Source: Gelatoporia subvermispora B (Eukaryota; Basidiomycota; Agaricomycetes; Polyporales; Gelatoporiaceae). From it: a DNA stretch of 64,000 bases. Shown here piece by piece: positions 46,581 through 58,044 of this stretch (within the stretch, counting starts at the first letter, position 1; every line of letters starts with the position of its first letter). The position numbers and the translations under genes were made by a program. Location of the stretch: positions 310,001 to 374,000 of the forward strand of contig KB445809.1 of NCBI GenBank assembly GCA_000320605.2. The letters are read 5' to 3'. The notes beneath the pieces were generated by a model. The model did no database searches, was not told the origin of the DNA, and saw only the letters and a list, made by a program, of their open reading frames with translations.

Positions 46581-49500
46581 TTAAACAGGGAGCGTCCCGC
46601 TCAACCTGAAATCCCGGCTACTCGCACCAACCGAGATCTGGAACGCCCCGCTCGGCTTGCGCCACCCCTGCGCGTCGACGTCCCACACCGACAAATCATA
46701 CCGCGACAGCGTGATGCGCACCGTCTGGCTCTCGCCCGGGCTCAGAAGCACGTCTGCGAAACCACGGAGCAGCGACGGCGGCTCGCTCGAGTCTGGCGAG
46801 TGCAGGTACAGCTGCGGGATCTGTGCACCAAGCGCAATCGGGTCACCATGCGCTTCGAAACAGAAACAAGAGAAATGTTCGCAAAGGGACGCACCTCGCC
46901 ACCCGCAACGGGCCCGGTGTTTTTCACCTCGAACGTCACCTCGAACGCCGGGCGGTGCAGCCACACCGCGGTCGACGCGCCCTCCACATTCGGCGTCGCC
47001 TCTCCCTTGGCCCACGCCTGCTCGAGCTGCGTCGAGTCGTGGTCCTGCTGCGCAATCGTGCTCGTGCGTAGGTTCGAGTACGCAAACGTCGTGTAGCTCA
47101 ACCCAAACCCGAACTCGAAGCGCGGCGTGATGTTTTGCTGTTCGGCTCTACCGTCAGCACCTACCATGGATAGCTGAGAAGGGGCGGCCACTCACAGCGT
47201 CGAAATGCCTGTAGTCGATGAACAGGCCCTCGGTATACGGAACACTGATGATATCATTCGGGCCTCCCCCGCCAGTGGGCTGCGCGGGGTAGTCCGACGG
47301 GCTCTTCGCGATCGTGTACGGGAGGCGCCCGGACGGGTTAAAGTCGCCATATAGCACGTCGACGATCGAGTTGCCCGCCTCTTGACCGGCGATGTTCGCC
47401 CAGAGGACCTACACATCCAACAGTGATGTTTGTATCACAGTGGGACTGGGAAGGCTAAGCGCACGCACCGCAGTGACATTCGGGTTCTCGATCCACGCCT
47501 CGAGGATGCACGGCCCGACCGAGTGCACGACAACGATCGTGTTGTTGTTCACCTCCGCGACCGCATTGATGAGGTTGTCAGCGTTGTGCCACAGCGTGAG
47601 GTTGTTCCGGTCGCCCGCGTTGCCGTCCACAGTGATATACTGCTCGCCCGAGTCCGCGTTCGCGAATACGATCTGTCCGCACCATATGATCTCAGCATCG
47701 CCATCACGAAATCGAGATCAAGACATGAGCAACGCACCGCAGCCTCGAAGCCAAACGCCGCAGTCTGCGCGCCGGCAGTGTTGAAGTCCAAAAACCACCA
47801 GTTCACATCCGTCCCGTCCTGCACCGCACGGTCCTGAATCGCATCCACGGGTGCAATCAAGTACGGGTAGTTCGCCGTGCCCGAGCCCCAGCCCATGGCA
47901 AGGATCCCGTCGTCCCCTCCGCGGTCACTGAATCCGTTCGGACCCATCGACGCATCCGCCGCGTCCGAGCCTGCACAGAAACGGTCACCCGGTTGGACTT
48001 TGAAACGAAAAACAAGCGGAACGCACCGATGATGGCGATGTTCTTGGGCTTGTTGAGCGGGAGCGCGCCGTTGTTCTTAAGTAGCGCTGTGCCCGCTGCC
48101 CCAATCTCGCGCACGACGGTCCAGTGGTCGCCCTGGACGTCGACGTGCTGGTTCGTCGCCGGGTCGTTGTTGTTGAACGCATTAAAAGACACTGTCCAGC
48201 ACGAGTTAGCAGGCACGTCGCGACCAGTGGTATCGGTTTACTGCAAACGGACGGGGAAATGACTTACCAGGCGGGAAGTCCGGGGCGTCCTGCCCGAGGA
48301 AGTACCACGACGCCAAAATGCGCGTGACCATATCATCGAGGCGCGAGTCCGGGATCGTCGAATTGTCCACAAACGCGGTCAGGTTCGGGCCCCACCACGA
48401 CGTATGCGAGCCGAGATCGATATCTCCCGGCATCGACATCTGCATCCACCGAAAGAAAAAGACCAAACATCGTCAACATATGCGCCCAAGCCCAGCGCGA
48501 GAAAGTGGTAGCAGTAGGTAGGAAGCGAATGAACACGCACATCGAGCCCAGCAACGGCCGACAGCGTCGAGTGCTGCGCGCTCCAGTCGGACATGACGAA
48601 CCCGCGGAACCCGAGCTCGCCCTTGAGGATCTGGTTCAGCGTCCGGTTGTTCTCGCACGCGTACGTGTCGTTGACCAGGTCTGCGCCCGATCATCAGCCC
48701 TCAGCCTCCTCGACACAGCGAAAGCACCACGAAGACACACTGTAGCTGCACATCACGGCTGCCACGCCCGCCCTGACCGCCTGCAGGAACGGCGCGACGT
48801 AGATCTCGTGCTCGGTCCGATCGTCCACGTTCGACGACTCTTGCGTGCGCTTGTACTCCTGCTCGCTACGCCTTGCTGTCAGCATCCCGAAAATCAGTGT
48901 GGAGGCGAATGCGCGCGACATACTTGTTGATAAAGTGCTTCGCGGTCGCCTGGACGCCCGAGCTTTGCAATCCGAGGACCGTCTCGTACGCTGCAGCGCC
49001 AGAGAGGAAGGGGTCCGCGCCGAAGCCCTCCCAGTTGCGCCCGCCCTGCGCCACGCGTCTGCGCCACGCGCATATGAGCACATGCCCCGAGCCAAGAACA
49101 CCAGGAATGTGACGTACCCCATGTTCATCATGGGCCCGAGCGCGAGGTTGACACCTTTGCCCTTGAACTCCGCGCCCATGAACGCACCCCGCGTGCGGAT
49201 GAGCGAACGGTTGAACGTCGAGGCCGCCGTGATGCCCGCAGGGAACGCCGTGTTGAAGTCCGTGTCACGCACACCCAGCGGCGAGTCCTACCAACGACAC
49301 CCATCAGCCCACGCACATACGCACACGCATATACGCGCCGACGCTCACCTCGAGACACAGCCCGGGCCACTCCCCGACCGCAGGGATGTTCCCCACACAC
49401 CGTCCGTTCTCCCACCCGACGCCCGTGACGACGTTGACCTTCTCGGGCACGGTCAGCCCAAGTGTGAACGCCTCGGCCTTCTCGTACGCGTCCGCCCATG

Positions 49501-50261
49501 CCTGCGCAAAGTCGGGTATTTCGTCCGAGCTAACAGGTGGCGGGTTCGCGGGTGTGACCGGCACAAAGACCTTCGGGATCGGCGTCGAGGAGGCGACGGG
49601 GAAGGACGAGAACGTGTATTCGCTCAGCGGGACGGTGATTGGTCCTGCGGAAGGGGGTGAGTGGGAGGAAGGGAAGGAAAATGGGGGGATACGCACCAGT
49701 TTCGGTACCGGTGCCCGAGTTGAAGGAGGGCGAGCCAGCCGCCGCGGCGGATGCAGAGACGGAGACCGAAGGAGGGGCTGTTGTGCTCGCGCTAATGCTG
49801 GCATTGGACGCGGGAATGGAGACGGAGATGAATGCCGACGAGGCAGAGATGGGCGTAGAGGCGACCGAGGAGATGGAGGCTGACGCCGATGCGGAGGACG
49901 CGGCGGAGAAGGACACGGACACGGACGCAGGCGCAGAAGAAATCACGGACGACAGCGAGGCGGGTGCAGAGGAAAGCACGGAAGACAGCGAGACGGGCGC
50001 AGAGGAGGACGGCCCTGGCGCGCTCGAGCTAACCGCCGCGGATGAGGACACGGGCGCTGACGTAGGCGCGCTGGACGGCACGACAGACGCGCTGCTCACC
50101 GCGCTCGCCGACACGCTCGACAGGGCCGACGAGAGGATGGAGGCGGGGGCGGAGGAGGCAGAGATGGAGGCGGCGGACTCCTGGGCGGCATGGACGGAGA
50201 GGGGGCCGCCCACGACGGCGAGGAGGGCCGCGAGTGCGCGCAGACGGTGCGAGAGCTGCAT
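46581..50261 (-). CDS. Secreted GH3 beta-glucosidase, copy 2 (apparently intact)
   Basis: Extracellular enzyme releasing glucose from cellobiose and oligoglucosides. Exon 1 (50261 to about 49711) encodes a signal peptide ([19 protein letters not shown]) and a Ser/Ala/Val-rich linker of about 150 residues, likely O-glycosylated. The GH3 barrel follows: [84 protein letters not shown], then nucleophile Asp in [20 protein letters not shown] (about 48580). The second alpha/beta domain holds [20 protein letters not shown], and [19 protein letters not shown] follows. The C-terminal fibronectin-III-like domain ends [14 protein letters not shown] at 46581. Introns of 50-70 bp, all plausible. A TATA box lies 125 bp upstream. 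Head-to-head with the broken copy at 51703. Confidence 0.88.
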
Positions 50262-51702
50262 TGCACACTAGTATGTGTTGCACGACGCGCCTGCTAGAGA
50301 CGGCGAGCAGAGCGGCGAGCTTTTGGAGGAGGTGCACGCGCAGGGGGCGAGGCGGCTCGGGCATTCTTCGGGTGTGTGCTCCACGTTTTATAGCTGGCGC
50401 AGAAGGTGGCCGCGGGTCCGGTCCGCCGTGCATGCTCCAACTCGAGGCCGCCATCGCAGGCAGCGCACGCAGAGCGCGTCTCGCCGCGAAGCACGCTCGA
50501 CGCGATCGCGCACGCGGCCCGTGTCCCCGTGACCCATCAGATGAGGGGCAGACGCCGTCACGTGCGTCCTCCTCGGGCACAGAATGCGGGAGAGCGCCCA
50601 CGGCGAGCTTCCTCTCTTCGCTGTCGTACTTGCTCGCCGCCGGCAGTACCCCGGCGGACACCAGCGACCAGCAACGAGCTCGCCCTCCTTCGCGCAATTC
50701 TTCCGCCCACTGCTCGCGCGGCGTCTTCGTCTTTGCTCTTCGCGTCTCTCGGACGCTGATCCCGGTCCGCAGAGGGCCTGCGGGCTGCTCGTCTCCGCGC
50801 CATGCGCTATTCCTGGACGCGACCGAAGTACTCCCTGTGGCGCCCGCACGTCAGGAGTCCCCGCACGCACGCGTCCGCCCCCCTTTGGGCTCCGTTACGG
50901 CCGCATCACTCATATCGACCCTGCAGCGCGCCTTCGCCGGCCTCTCTGCCGTCAGCGTAGCTTGTTCCAGCCGTCACGCAATATGCGCACGCGGAGCCTG
51001 CTGACCGAATGTCCGTGCGCATCATGGTCTGCTGCCAGGGCCGCGCCCGCACCGCGACGAATTCTGCGCAAGCGAGACCAAGGTTATTGCAAAGTACATA
51101 TTCGCATCAGACTGCATCCGTCAGAGCCAGAATGGAAGCTCACCACGTTGCGCACAGAACGGCCCGTTTGGCGAGGGACTCTCCATCTTGGGTCCTGACG
51201 CGCCGATGCTGAGATGCAATGGCCGGGAGAAGCGGGGGAATAAAGGGCAATAACCGCGGCAAGAAGCACTATAAAAGGGGGCTCAACGATAATTCGAATT
51301 GCGAATGTTGTCGTGACACACGTGAGCTAGGATGCCGGCCGACGAAGTGGCGTCGAGGACGATGCATGCCGGTGTTCCGTTATTGAGTGCGCATCGGGAG
51401 AAGAAGAGAAAGTGTTCCGTCCTCTGGGCTCTCAAAGACGTGCCTCTTTATAATGTCCCTAATCTGCCCCTATGAATCTTTGAATCTTACCACAGAAGGT
51501 GTGCCATATACCTCACAGTATTCCTATCCATCAATGCGTTGGGAAGACCGCCATTCCTCGGTCCAATTTAGAAGCATGCCAACGTATACCGCAATAGGAA
51601 GGTGCCTTACCATAACCGATCGTGCGGCCTGTTCAGTCTCGATCACTCCGACGGCTTCCGAAGCGCGCTGCCGCCTCACATCGCGTTCCGCCGCCCCTTC
51701 TG
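50262..51702. other. Head-to-head spacer between GH3 copies 2 and 3
   Basis: About 1.4 kb, G+C-rich in the first 700 bp. TATA-like elements face both ways: CTATAAAA (minus, 50386-50393) and TATAAAAG (plus, about 51270-51277). It includes the inverted partner (51105-51195) of 43262-43350. No gene recognised. Confidence 0.5.
50386..50393 (-). promoter_or_regulatory. TATA box of intact GH3 gene
   Basis: CTATAAAA on the minus strand, about 125 bp upstream of the ATG at 50261. Confidence 0.5.
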
Positions 51703-53633
51703 CGGGCAGCTCTCGCACCGGCTCTCCTCGCTGTCGTGGGCCGTCCATGTCGCCGAGCCCGCCGTCCCTGCCTCTGTCCTCTCGTCTGTCCTTTCGAGCG
51801 TGTTAGTGAGCGCGGCGAGCAGCGCGTCTGTTGTGCCGTCTAGCGCGCCCGCATCAGCTCCCGTATCGTCATCCGCAGCCGCCAGTTCGAGCGCGCCTCT
51901 GCCCACGGTGTCGCTGTCGTCTGCGCTTTCCTACATTGTATACCCCGGTATCGTCTGTGCTTTCCTCCGCGCCCGCTTCCGCGTCGACATCCATCCCTGT
52001 GTCCATCTCCGCGCCCGATGTCAGCGTCAGCGTCAGCGCGAGCACGTCCGCCCTTCCTTTGGTTTCTGTCTCTGCAGCCACCGCCGCCACTGGCTCGCCC
52101 TCCTTCAACTCGGGCACCGGTACCGACACTGGTGCGCATTTCCTCCCTTCCCTCTTCTCACCCACTCCCGCAGGGCCTCATGCGGACGCCGCGCACGGGC
52201 GGATGGACTTTGGGACCGCATTGTTACTCTCTGGCGCTGCAGCATACGAGACGGTCCTCGGATTGCAGAGCTGTGGCGCACAGGCGATTGCGAAACAGTC
52301 CATAACAAGTATTTCTTGGAACACAAGCGTAGGCAAGAGTCGTCGGACGTGGACGGCCGAACCGAGCACAGGATTCATGTCGCGCCGTTCTTGCAGGCGG
52401 TCAGGGCGGCGTGGCGGGCGTGATGTGTAGCTACAGTGCGTTTCTTGAGCGCATTCATTGACGCTTTTACTGTGCCGAGGTGGCGGAGGGCTGACAATCG
52501 CGCGCAGACCTGGCCAACAACACGTATGTGTGCGAGGACAGCCAGACACTGCACCGGATCCTCGGGCCTCGAGGGCGAGCGCGGCTTCCGCGAGTCCGTC
52601 ATGTCCGACTGGAGCGCGCAGCACTCGACGCTGCCGGCCGTTGCTGGGTTCGATGTGCGTGTTTCTCCACTTCTTACATGCTCCTACCACTCATCCTGGC
52701 TACGCTCAAGCGCATATACTGACGGTGCTCCTGTGTTCGCTTTCGGTGGACGCAGATGGCGATGCCGGGAGACCTCGATCTCGGCTCACATACCTCGTGG
52801 TGGGGCCCGAACCTGACCGCATTTGTGGACACCTCGACGATCCCAGACTCGCACCTCGATGATCTCATATGGTCACGCGCATTTTGGTGTCGTGGTACTT
52901 CCTCGGGCAGGACGAACCAAACCTCCCGCCTGGTAAGTCATTTCTCCATCCTTTCCCGGCAAATCGAATCTACTACTCGCGGCGTACCTGCTAACTCGTG
53001 CTAGGTAGTGTCCTTCAACACGTTCCACAACGAGTCACGACCCGGCCACGAACCAGGACGTGGACGTGCAGGGCGATCTCTGGGCCGTCGTGCGCGGACC
53101 TGGCGCGGCGGGCACGGCGCTGCTCATGCACGGCGTGCTCCCACCCAACAAGCCCAAGCCCAAGAACATCGCCGACTTCGGTGCGTCTGTTCTGCTTGTG
53201 TTGCGTCAAAATCAGATCATGTCATGTGCCCGTTTTTGTGCAGGGTCGGACGCGGCGGATGCGTCGATGGGTCCGAACGGACTCAGTGACCGCGGAGGGG
53301 ACGACGGGGTCCTTGCTGGGGCTGGGGCTGGGGCACGGCGGACTACCCGTACTTGATTGCACCCGTGGATGCGATTCACGACCGTGCGGTGCAGGACGGG
53401 ACGGATGTGGACTGGTGGGTTGTGGACTTGCAACACTTACACTGCCGGCGCGCAGACTGCGGCGCTTGGTTTCGTAGCGGCGATGCTGAGATCTTGTGGA
53501 GCGGACAGATCGTGCTCGCGAACGCGGACTCGGGCGAGCAGCAAATCGCTGTGGACGGCAACGCGGGCGACAGGCACAATCTCACGCTATGACACAATGC
53601 GGATAATCTCATCAATGCGGAGGTGAACAACAA
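51703..53633 (+). pseudogene. GH3 beta-glucosidase copy 3, degenerate
   Basis: Opposite orientation to copies 1 and 2. The signal-peptide region (QLSHRLSSLSWAVHV) lacks the ATG, which is replaced in the homologous position. The Ser/Ala linker is recognisable but frameshifted. The N-terminal part of the barrel is deleted: linker and intron 1 join almost directly to [17 protein letters not shown] (52225). The nucleophile region survives ([14 protein letters not shown], 52597) but in another frame from its upstream exon. [19 protein letters not shown] and later pieces are also shifted against each other. It shares with copy 1 a 4-base insertion near 53030 that is absent from copy 2. Homology ends at about 53633 inside VNNNT; the C-terminal domain is missing. 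Confidence 0.85.
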
Positions 53634-54065
53634 CACGGGTGCTCTGGCTCGGGAGCAGGTGTACGGATACAGCTTTCACATCGAACTCTGAATTACTGCT
53701 TTAACGTGAGCTCCTTCGAGTCTTACAACACTTTGGAGACCGTGTTACGTTGCGCCTGCGCATGGTTCTCATGAGCTGTGTTATACTTTGCGGAGATTCG
53801 GCCCTCCTGCGGTGACGTGAAAACAAGGCTTTTGGCGCAATGGGTCAGGGGGACGGTGGAATTGCGTGTTTTGGGAGTACAGGGCAGCAAATCGTGGGAG
53901 CCGTGAGCTGGCTATCAGAGATGGCCCGCGGTGATCATACTTTTTGAGTCCGCAAACCATAGATTGTGTACGTGTTTCGATAAGCACACCCCTTCCGCAA
54001 TATGTCGATTTACCTTCTACCTCGCCGAACAGATCCTTTTGTTTCCAGTCATGCCGCATGAGAAT
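53634..54065. other. Junction and 3' flank of membrane-protein gene B
   Basis: 53634-53825 is unassigned. 53830-54065 is an inverted copy of the 3' flank of gene A (45190-45440). Confidence 0.55.
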
Positions 54066-54721
54066 TTATGGGCGATATAATATGACATATTTGTTTATGT
54101 ACACGCAGTGGAATGATACACACATATTAGCATCGGAGTAACATACACACACCACGAGCGTGCTAGCAGATTTGTACACGAGGTAACAAAGGAGAATTAC
54201 ATGCAGGTCTCGGTGTTGAAGATCACGCTGCCCGGATGCGAGTGATATTGACACCACAATTGACACCACAATTATACACACCGGTGTATACCCGAACGCC
54301 CGACTTTACGTGCTGTCCACACACTGAAGATAGCATTGCTGGAGCGGGTAACGACATGTCATGATATCATAGGCTGAACACACAAAGTTTATATTTCAGG
54401 AACTTATGATGGTTTGCGGTATTGTACACCAACATGTTTGATGTCGATGTGTTTTATCCTATACAGCACAATGCATAAAACGCACGGTCGGGCTGAACAT
54501 ATAAAGAGTGTACCCAATGACGGTACATTTTTGGTGGCATCACACAAGCGCGTTTTTTCATACAGTGTATATATTGTAAAAGCATCATGGTAGCGTACTT
54601 CTGTCTACATCGTTCACTTATGGGTCTATTTGAGGTGTCCTGGGAGGCTTAGATGTCTCTTTTGACACTTTCGAGAGGTATGTGCGACAAGAAGAATTAT
54701 GTCATGATATGTCTGCCATAA
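54066..54721. mobile_element. 656-bp insertion with imperfect terminal inverted repeats
   Basis: Interrupts the 3' flank shared with gene A, which is continuous there (around 45192-45210, reverse strand). The ends read TTATGGGCGATATAATATGA on the left and, reverse-complemented, TTATGGCAGACATATCATGA on the right. GAAT occurs on both sides (54062-54065 and 54722-54725), consistent with a 4-bp duplication. No coding frame of note. The interior has a short tandem repeat of TGACACCACAAT at about 54248-54275. Probably a non-autonomous DNA transposon; superfamily not determined. Confidence 0.75.
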
Positions 54722-55344
54722 GAATTCCATACCATGAGACTTTGTCTAAGTTTTACTCGAAACTGTCAAATGCTTCATGGTGGAGGAGCACTTTTGATAG
54801 TGGCCCCACGGGCCTACCACTGGGTGCCATTGCACCGACTCGCATTGATATCAGTACAAAGCTGAGGTATTTCAACGTGAATAAATCTGTTCTACATCTA
54901 CTGCGCGGATATCAGGCACCAGGTATCCATTACTTGACCATCATAACTTCATCCTCGTCGATCTCCGTGTTTTGAGAAATATGGATTTGTACATGACCAA
55001 CATTACATGGCGGGCAGACGCCGTCCGCCGGCTGGTGCAAACGGTCTGCAGAGCGAATGTGCGTGGGCAGGTCGAAGGCGCCTCCTTGTCCCCCATTGCA
55101 AGCTGGGAGCTCACGCGAACGATGATCACATTGAAGGCTATCCCCGTCACCTGCGCAAACTAAGGCGCAGCCCCAGATGTGAACTCGAGCCCCTGGATGA
55201 TGAGAGCTTCCGGCTCACCGACCCAGAAACGATGTAGTCTACGTTGCTCTTTGCGGCAGTCACTCCGAGAAATACGATTGCTGTAGCAGTGTAGAGCACC
55301 ACGGACTCGATGATAACGCGCATGGCGGAGGAGGAGCGATGCCA

Positions 55345-55495
55345 CATCAGGAAAACATCGATTCTACTTGCCTGCCTTTGGGGTCCTTGGACGTGACTTT
55401 GAAGCCTTTTTGGCGTGCAACAGGGCAGTGAAGGCGCCAGCAAGCCTCGAAAGGCAGGTAGAAGGCGTCAAAGTCAACGCGATGTTTTCCTGATG
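55345..55495. mobile_element. 151-bp MITE-like inverted-repeat element
   Basis: Perfect 16-bp ends CATCAGGAAAACATCG / CGATGTTTTCCTGATG, with imperfect complementarity extending inward (CTACxTGCCTTT on both arms). It is flanked by CA on each side (55343-55344, 55496-55497). Gene A lacks it and has the dinucleotide CG at that point, so this is an insertion with a likely 2-bp duplication. It sits in the coding exon equivalent to QAYVVGRQRSSFVMRI. No coding capacity. Confidence 0.85.
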
Positions 55496-55908
55496 CATCC
55501 TACCACGTACGCCTGGGTCTTGTGTGTGGCCGTCCAGATCCGGTACACGATCAGTGCTGCTATATGTCAGAGGGCGGTTCAGAGTCCAGAGATGAGAGTG
55601 AGATGCACGCATGTCGCGATGATGTTGATTACAACTGTGAGGACGAGTGTTGCGGTGGTGAAGGGTGCGAAGCGCGAGGTGTTGTAGCCGTTTGACACAT
55701 TGGAGGTGAGTGTGAACACGATGACTATGATGGTTGCACACGTCGTTCCCAGCCAGAGCAACATGAATGGGACGGCAACTATCCATCTGCCGACCGATCT
55801 TGAACCAGTACCACCACCATCTCTGTTTAGCGCCCATCTCTGATTGGCCCACGTCGCGCAAACTTCTCTCCCCCCCTCCCTCCCCCCCTCCATCCCCCTG
55901 GTTCTCCC

Positions 55909-58044
55909 ATGCCTGCAGAGCGTTCTATGCCTACATCTAATAGCCAATCTTCCTCCGCCGACCCCTACCCACGCCGCGAGCCAGTTGTTCCTCTGGTTTC
56001 GCCTCAGCCGACCGTCTCCGGCATGCAGCAGGACCCGGGCGATCAGCCCGGGGCCAACGACGTCCAGCTCGGACCCCCTGTGCCCGCGCCGTCCGGTGGT
56101 GGGAACGCAGGTCCTGTCTCGGAGGACCCGTCGAGCCAACTTCTGGAGCGCCTAGCGGTCGATTTGAGGTCAGCGACCGGCCAGGTCCTCGAAGTGGCCC
56201 GGTTCATCGGCGAGCCCGATGGTCTGTGGGCGATCCGCGACAACCTCGCGGCCTCCGCCGTCCTCGCGGGCGATGCGAAGAGCTTCGGCGCTGCCGTGGC
56301 TCTCCTCGTCGAGCGCTACTTTGCGCTATCGCAAGACTGGTCGGTCTTCCCTGTCGCGGTCCGTGCGGCCGGACAGGAGCTGACGTCCGTCAAACAAACG
56401 GTCGCGCGCTTGACTGCTGAGCGGGACGCTGTGCAACAGAGTCTCCTCGCATGTCAGGCGGAACTGGATCGTGCCCCTCGTCGACGCGCCGATGGCTCCG
56501 CCTCCCGGGCGCCCACCCCTGCTCCAGCTGTGCGGGCTCAGCCGCCTGCTCCTTCGCCCATCCCGGTCTCTCGTTCTGCGTCTCCTGCCCTCTCTTGGGG
56601 CACGCAACCTTCTCCGACGATTTCCCTGCGTGGGATGTCTCCCGCGGGCCGCTTTGGGGCCCGCTCCTTCGCTGAGGTTGCTGCCTCTCGATCTGTGTCC
56701 CCGCGCTCGGCCTCTAGGTCCGCGCGATCATCCAGCCCTGCAAGCAGGGGACGGTCGCGCTCGCCGTCCTCCAGCACGGCCTCTGTGAGTCTTCCCACGA
56801 GCTCTGCACGTGAGAAGATTCAGACTATGTTACAGCTGGCATCCATCCTGCCTAATGCGGAGTTGCCTGACCTCGCCCGCCTGGCGGATTCTGTACAGCC
56901 TGCCGCCTCCATGGTCCAGCCTTCGGCGGGATCTGGCACCAGTCGTCGGGATCGACACAATGCTGCCCTACCGCTAGCGCGTACGCGCCACTGCCCTGAG
57001 GCAGCCGCCCGCGAGCTCTACGTGACGTTCGTGGGTGGATCTGGACCACCTCATGAAGCTGCCCGTAACACCCCGGAGCAGGTTGCTACCTACTGTAATC
57101 GCGCGCTCGCGGACGGCGGGTCGCGCAACCGAGTCAGCGAATTTCGTTGGCGCCGTGATGGCTCGTGTGTCCTCCGGCTTGCCGCGAACCACACAGCGCA
57201 AGACATCACATTGCTTTCGGCACCAGCCAAGGATCTGGTCGCTGATCGCGACGTTAGGGTCAGTGTCGACCCCTTCCGTCGGAGCACCTGGTTACTGATC
57301 CGGGCCTGCCCCATGTACGACAACGCTGGCGGGGAGCGCTCCTTCGAGTCGATCTATGCGGAGATCCAGCGCGAGAATCCGCTTTGGCACGAGAAGCTAG
57401 TCCCGCCGTCTCTTGAGCCGGGCCCTTTTTGGTGGGGTCGCAGTGACCACGCCACGCACGCCGGGCTGGTAGTGGCTGTTTACGACGATCGCAAGGGGGA
57501 TGCGTCGTACAGGCTGTGTGGACGGCGCGTCCGTGTCGGCCGCTCAAGCTGCCAGGTGGAGTTGTGGCAGCCACGCGTGCGGGTACCTCAGTGCAAGAAG
57601 TGCCTGCGCTGGGGCCACTCCGGTGCCTGCCGGAGTAATCACATTGTCTGCGCGCGGTGCGGGGGTGCGCACAAGCAAGATGATCACCACGCCCACGCTG
57701 TTTGCTGCCGCAGGGACCCGCAGGGGTGAGTCAACGGGCAGTGCACACACGCTTCCGTCTGCGTGAACTGTGGGGGCGCGCATTCTGCACTCGAGCATGT
57801 GTGCCCCTTCTTCAAGCATCGCTATGATCCTGACTGGTACCGGACGCATGGTGTGTCCCGTACCAGCCTCCGCTTGCGTAGTCGCGCGCTCACTGGTTCT
57901 ACCCCGTCCTTCCCTGACAGAGGGTCAGCGGCGGATAACTCGACGCCAATTTCGACAGGCGCGCGCGTAGCTGCATCCGAGCCGGCACCTCCGGGACGGC
58001 CAGCAGCTTCAGAGGAACGGGACGAGATGGATGCTGATGATTAA
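55909..58044 (+). CDS. LINE ORF1: gag-like protein with zinc knuckles, interrupted by an in-frame TGA
   Basis: RNA-binding, particle-forming protein of the element. The first ATG is 55909. An N-terminal helical region (about residues 60-185), a Ser/Pro/Ala/Arg-rich middle (190-310, many RS and SP pairs), then a domain around LYVTFVGGSG and LLIRACPMYDN, which resembles the RNA-recognition-like fold of I/Tad gag proteins. Zinc knuckles follow: CKKCLRWGHSGAC, CARCGGAHKQDDHHAHAVC and, after the stop, CVNCGGAHSALEHVC. A TGA at 57727-57729 falls between the second and third knuckles; the frame then stays open to 58044. Either a point mutation (for example CGA to TGA) or a readthrough codon. The open part before the stop is 606 codons. 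Confidence 0.85.

Noticed and set aside
48845..49660. 271-codon plus-strand frame
   Set aside because: Antisense to several GH3 exons and introns; no family features.
49639..50271. 210-codon plus-strand frame rich in Glu/Ala/Asp
   Set aside because: Exact antisense of the Ser/Ala-rich linker exon of the intact GH3 gene; it is open because of codon bias.
50234..51198. Overlapping Arg/Ala-rich frames in the GH3 spacer
   Set aside because: G+C-rich promoter region; all frames are Arg/Pro/Ala-rich with no motif and lie between two promoters.
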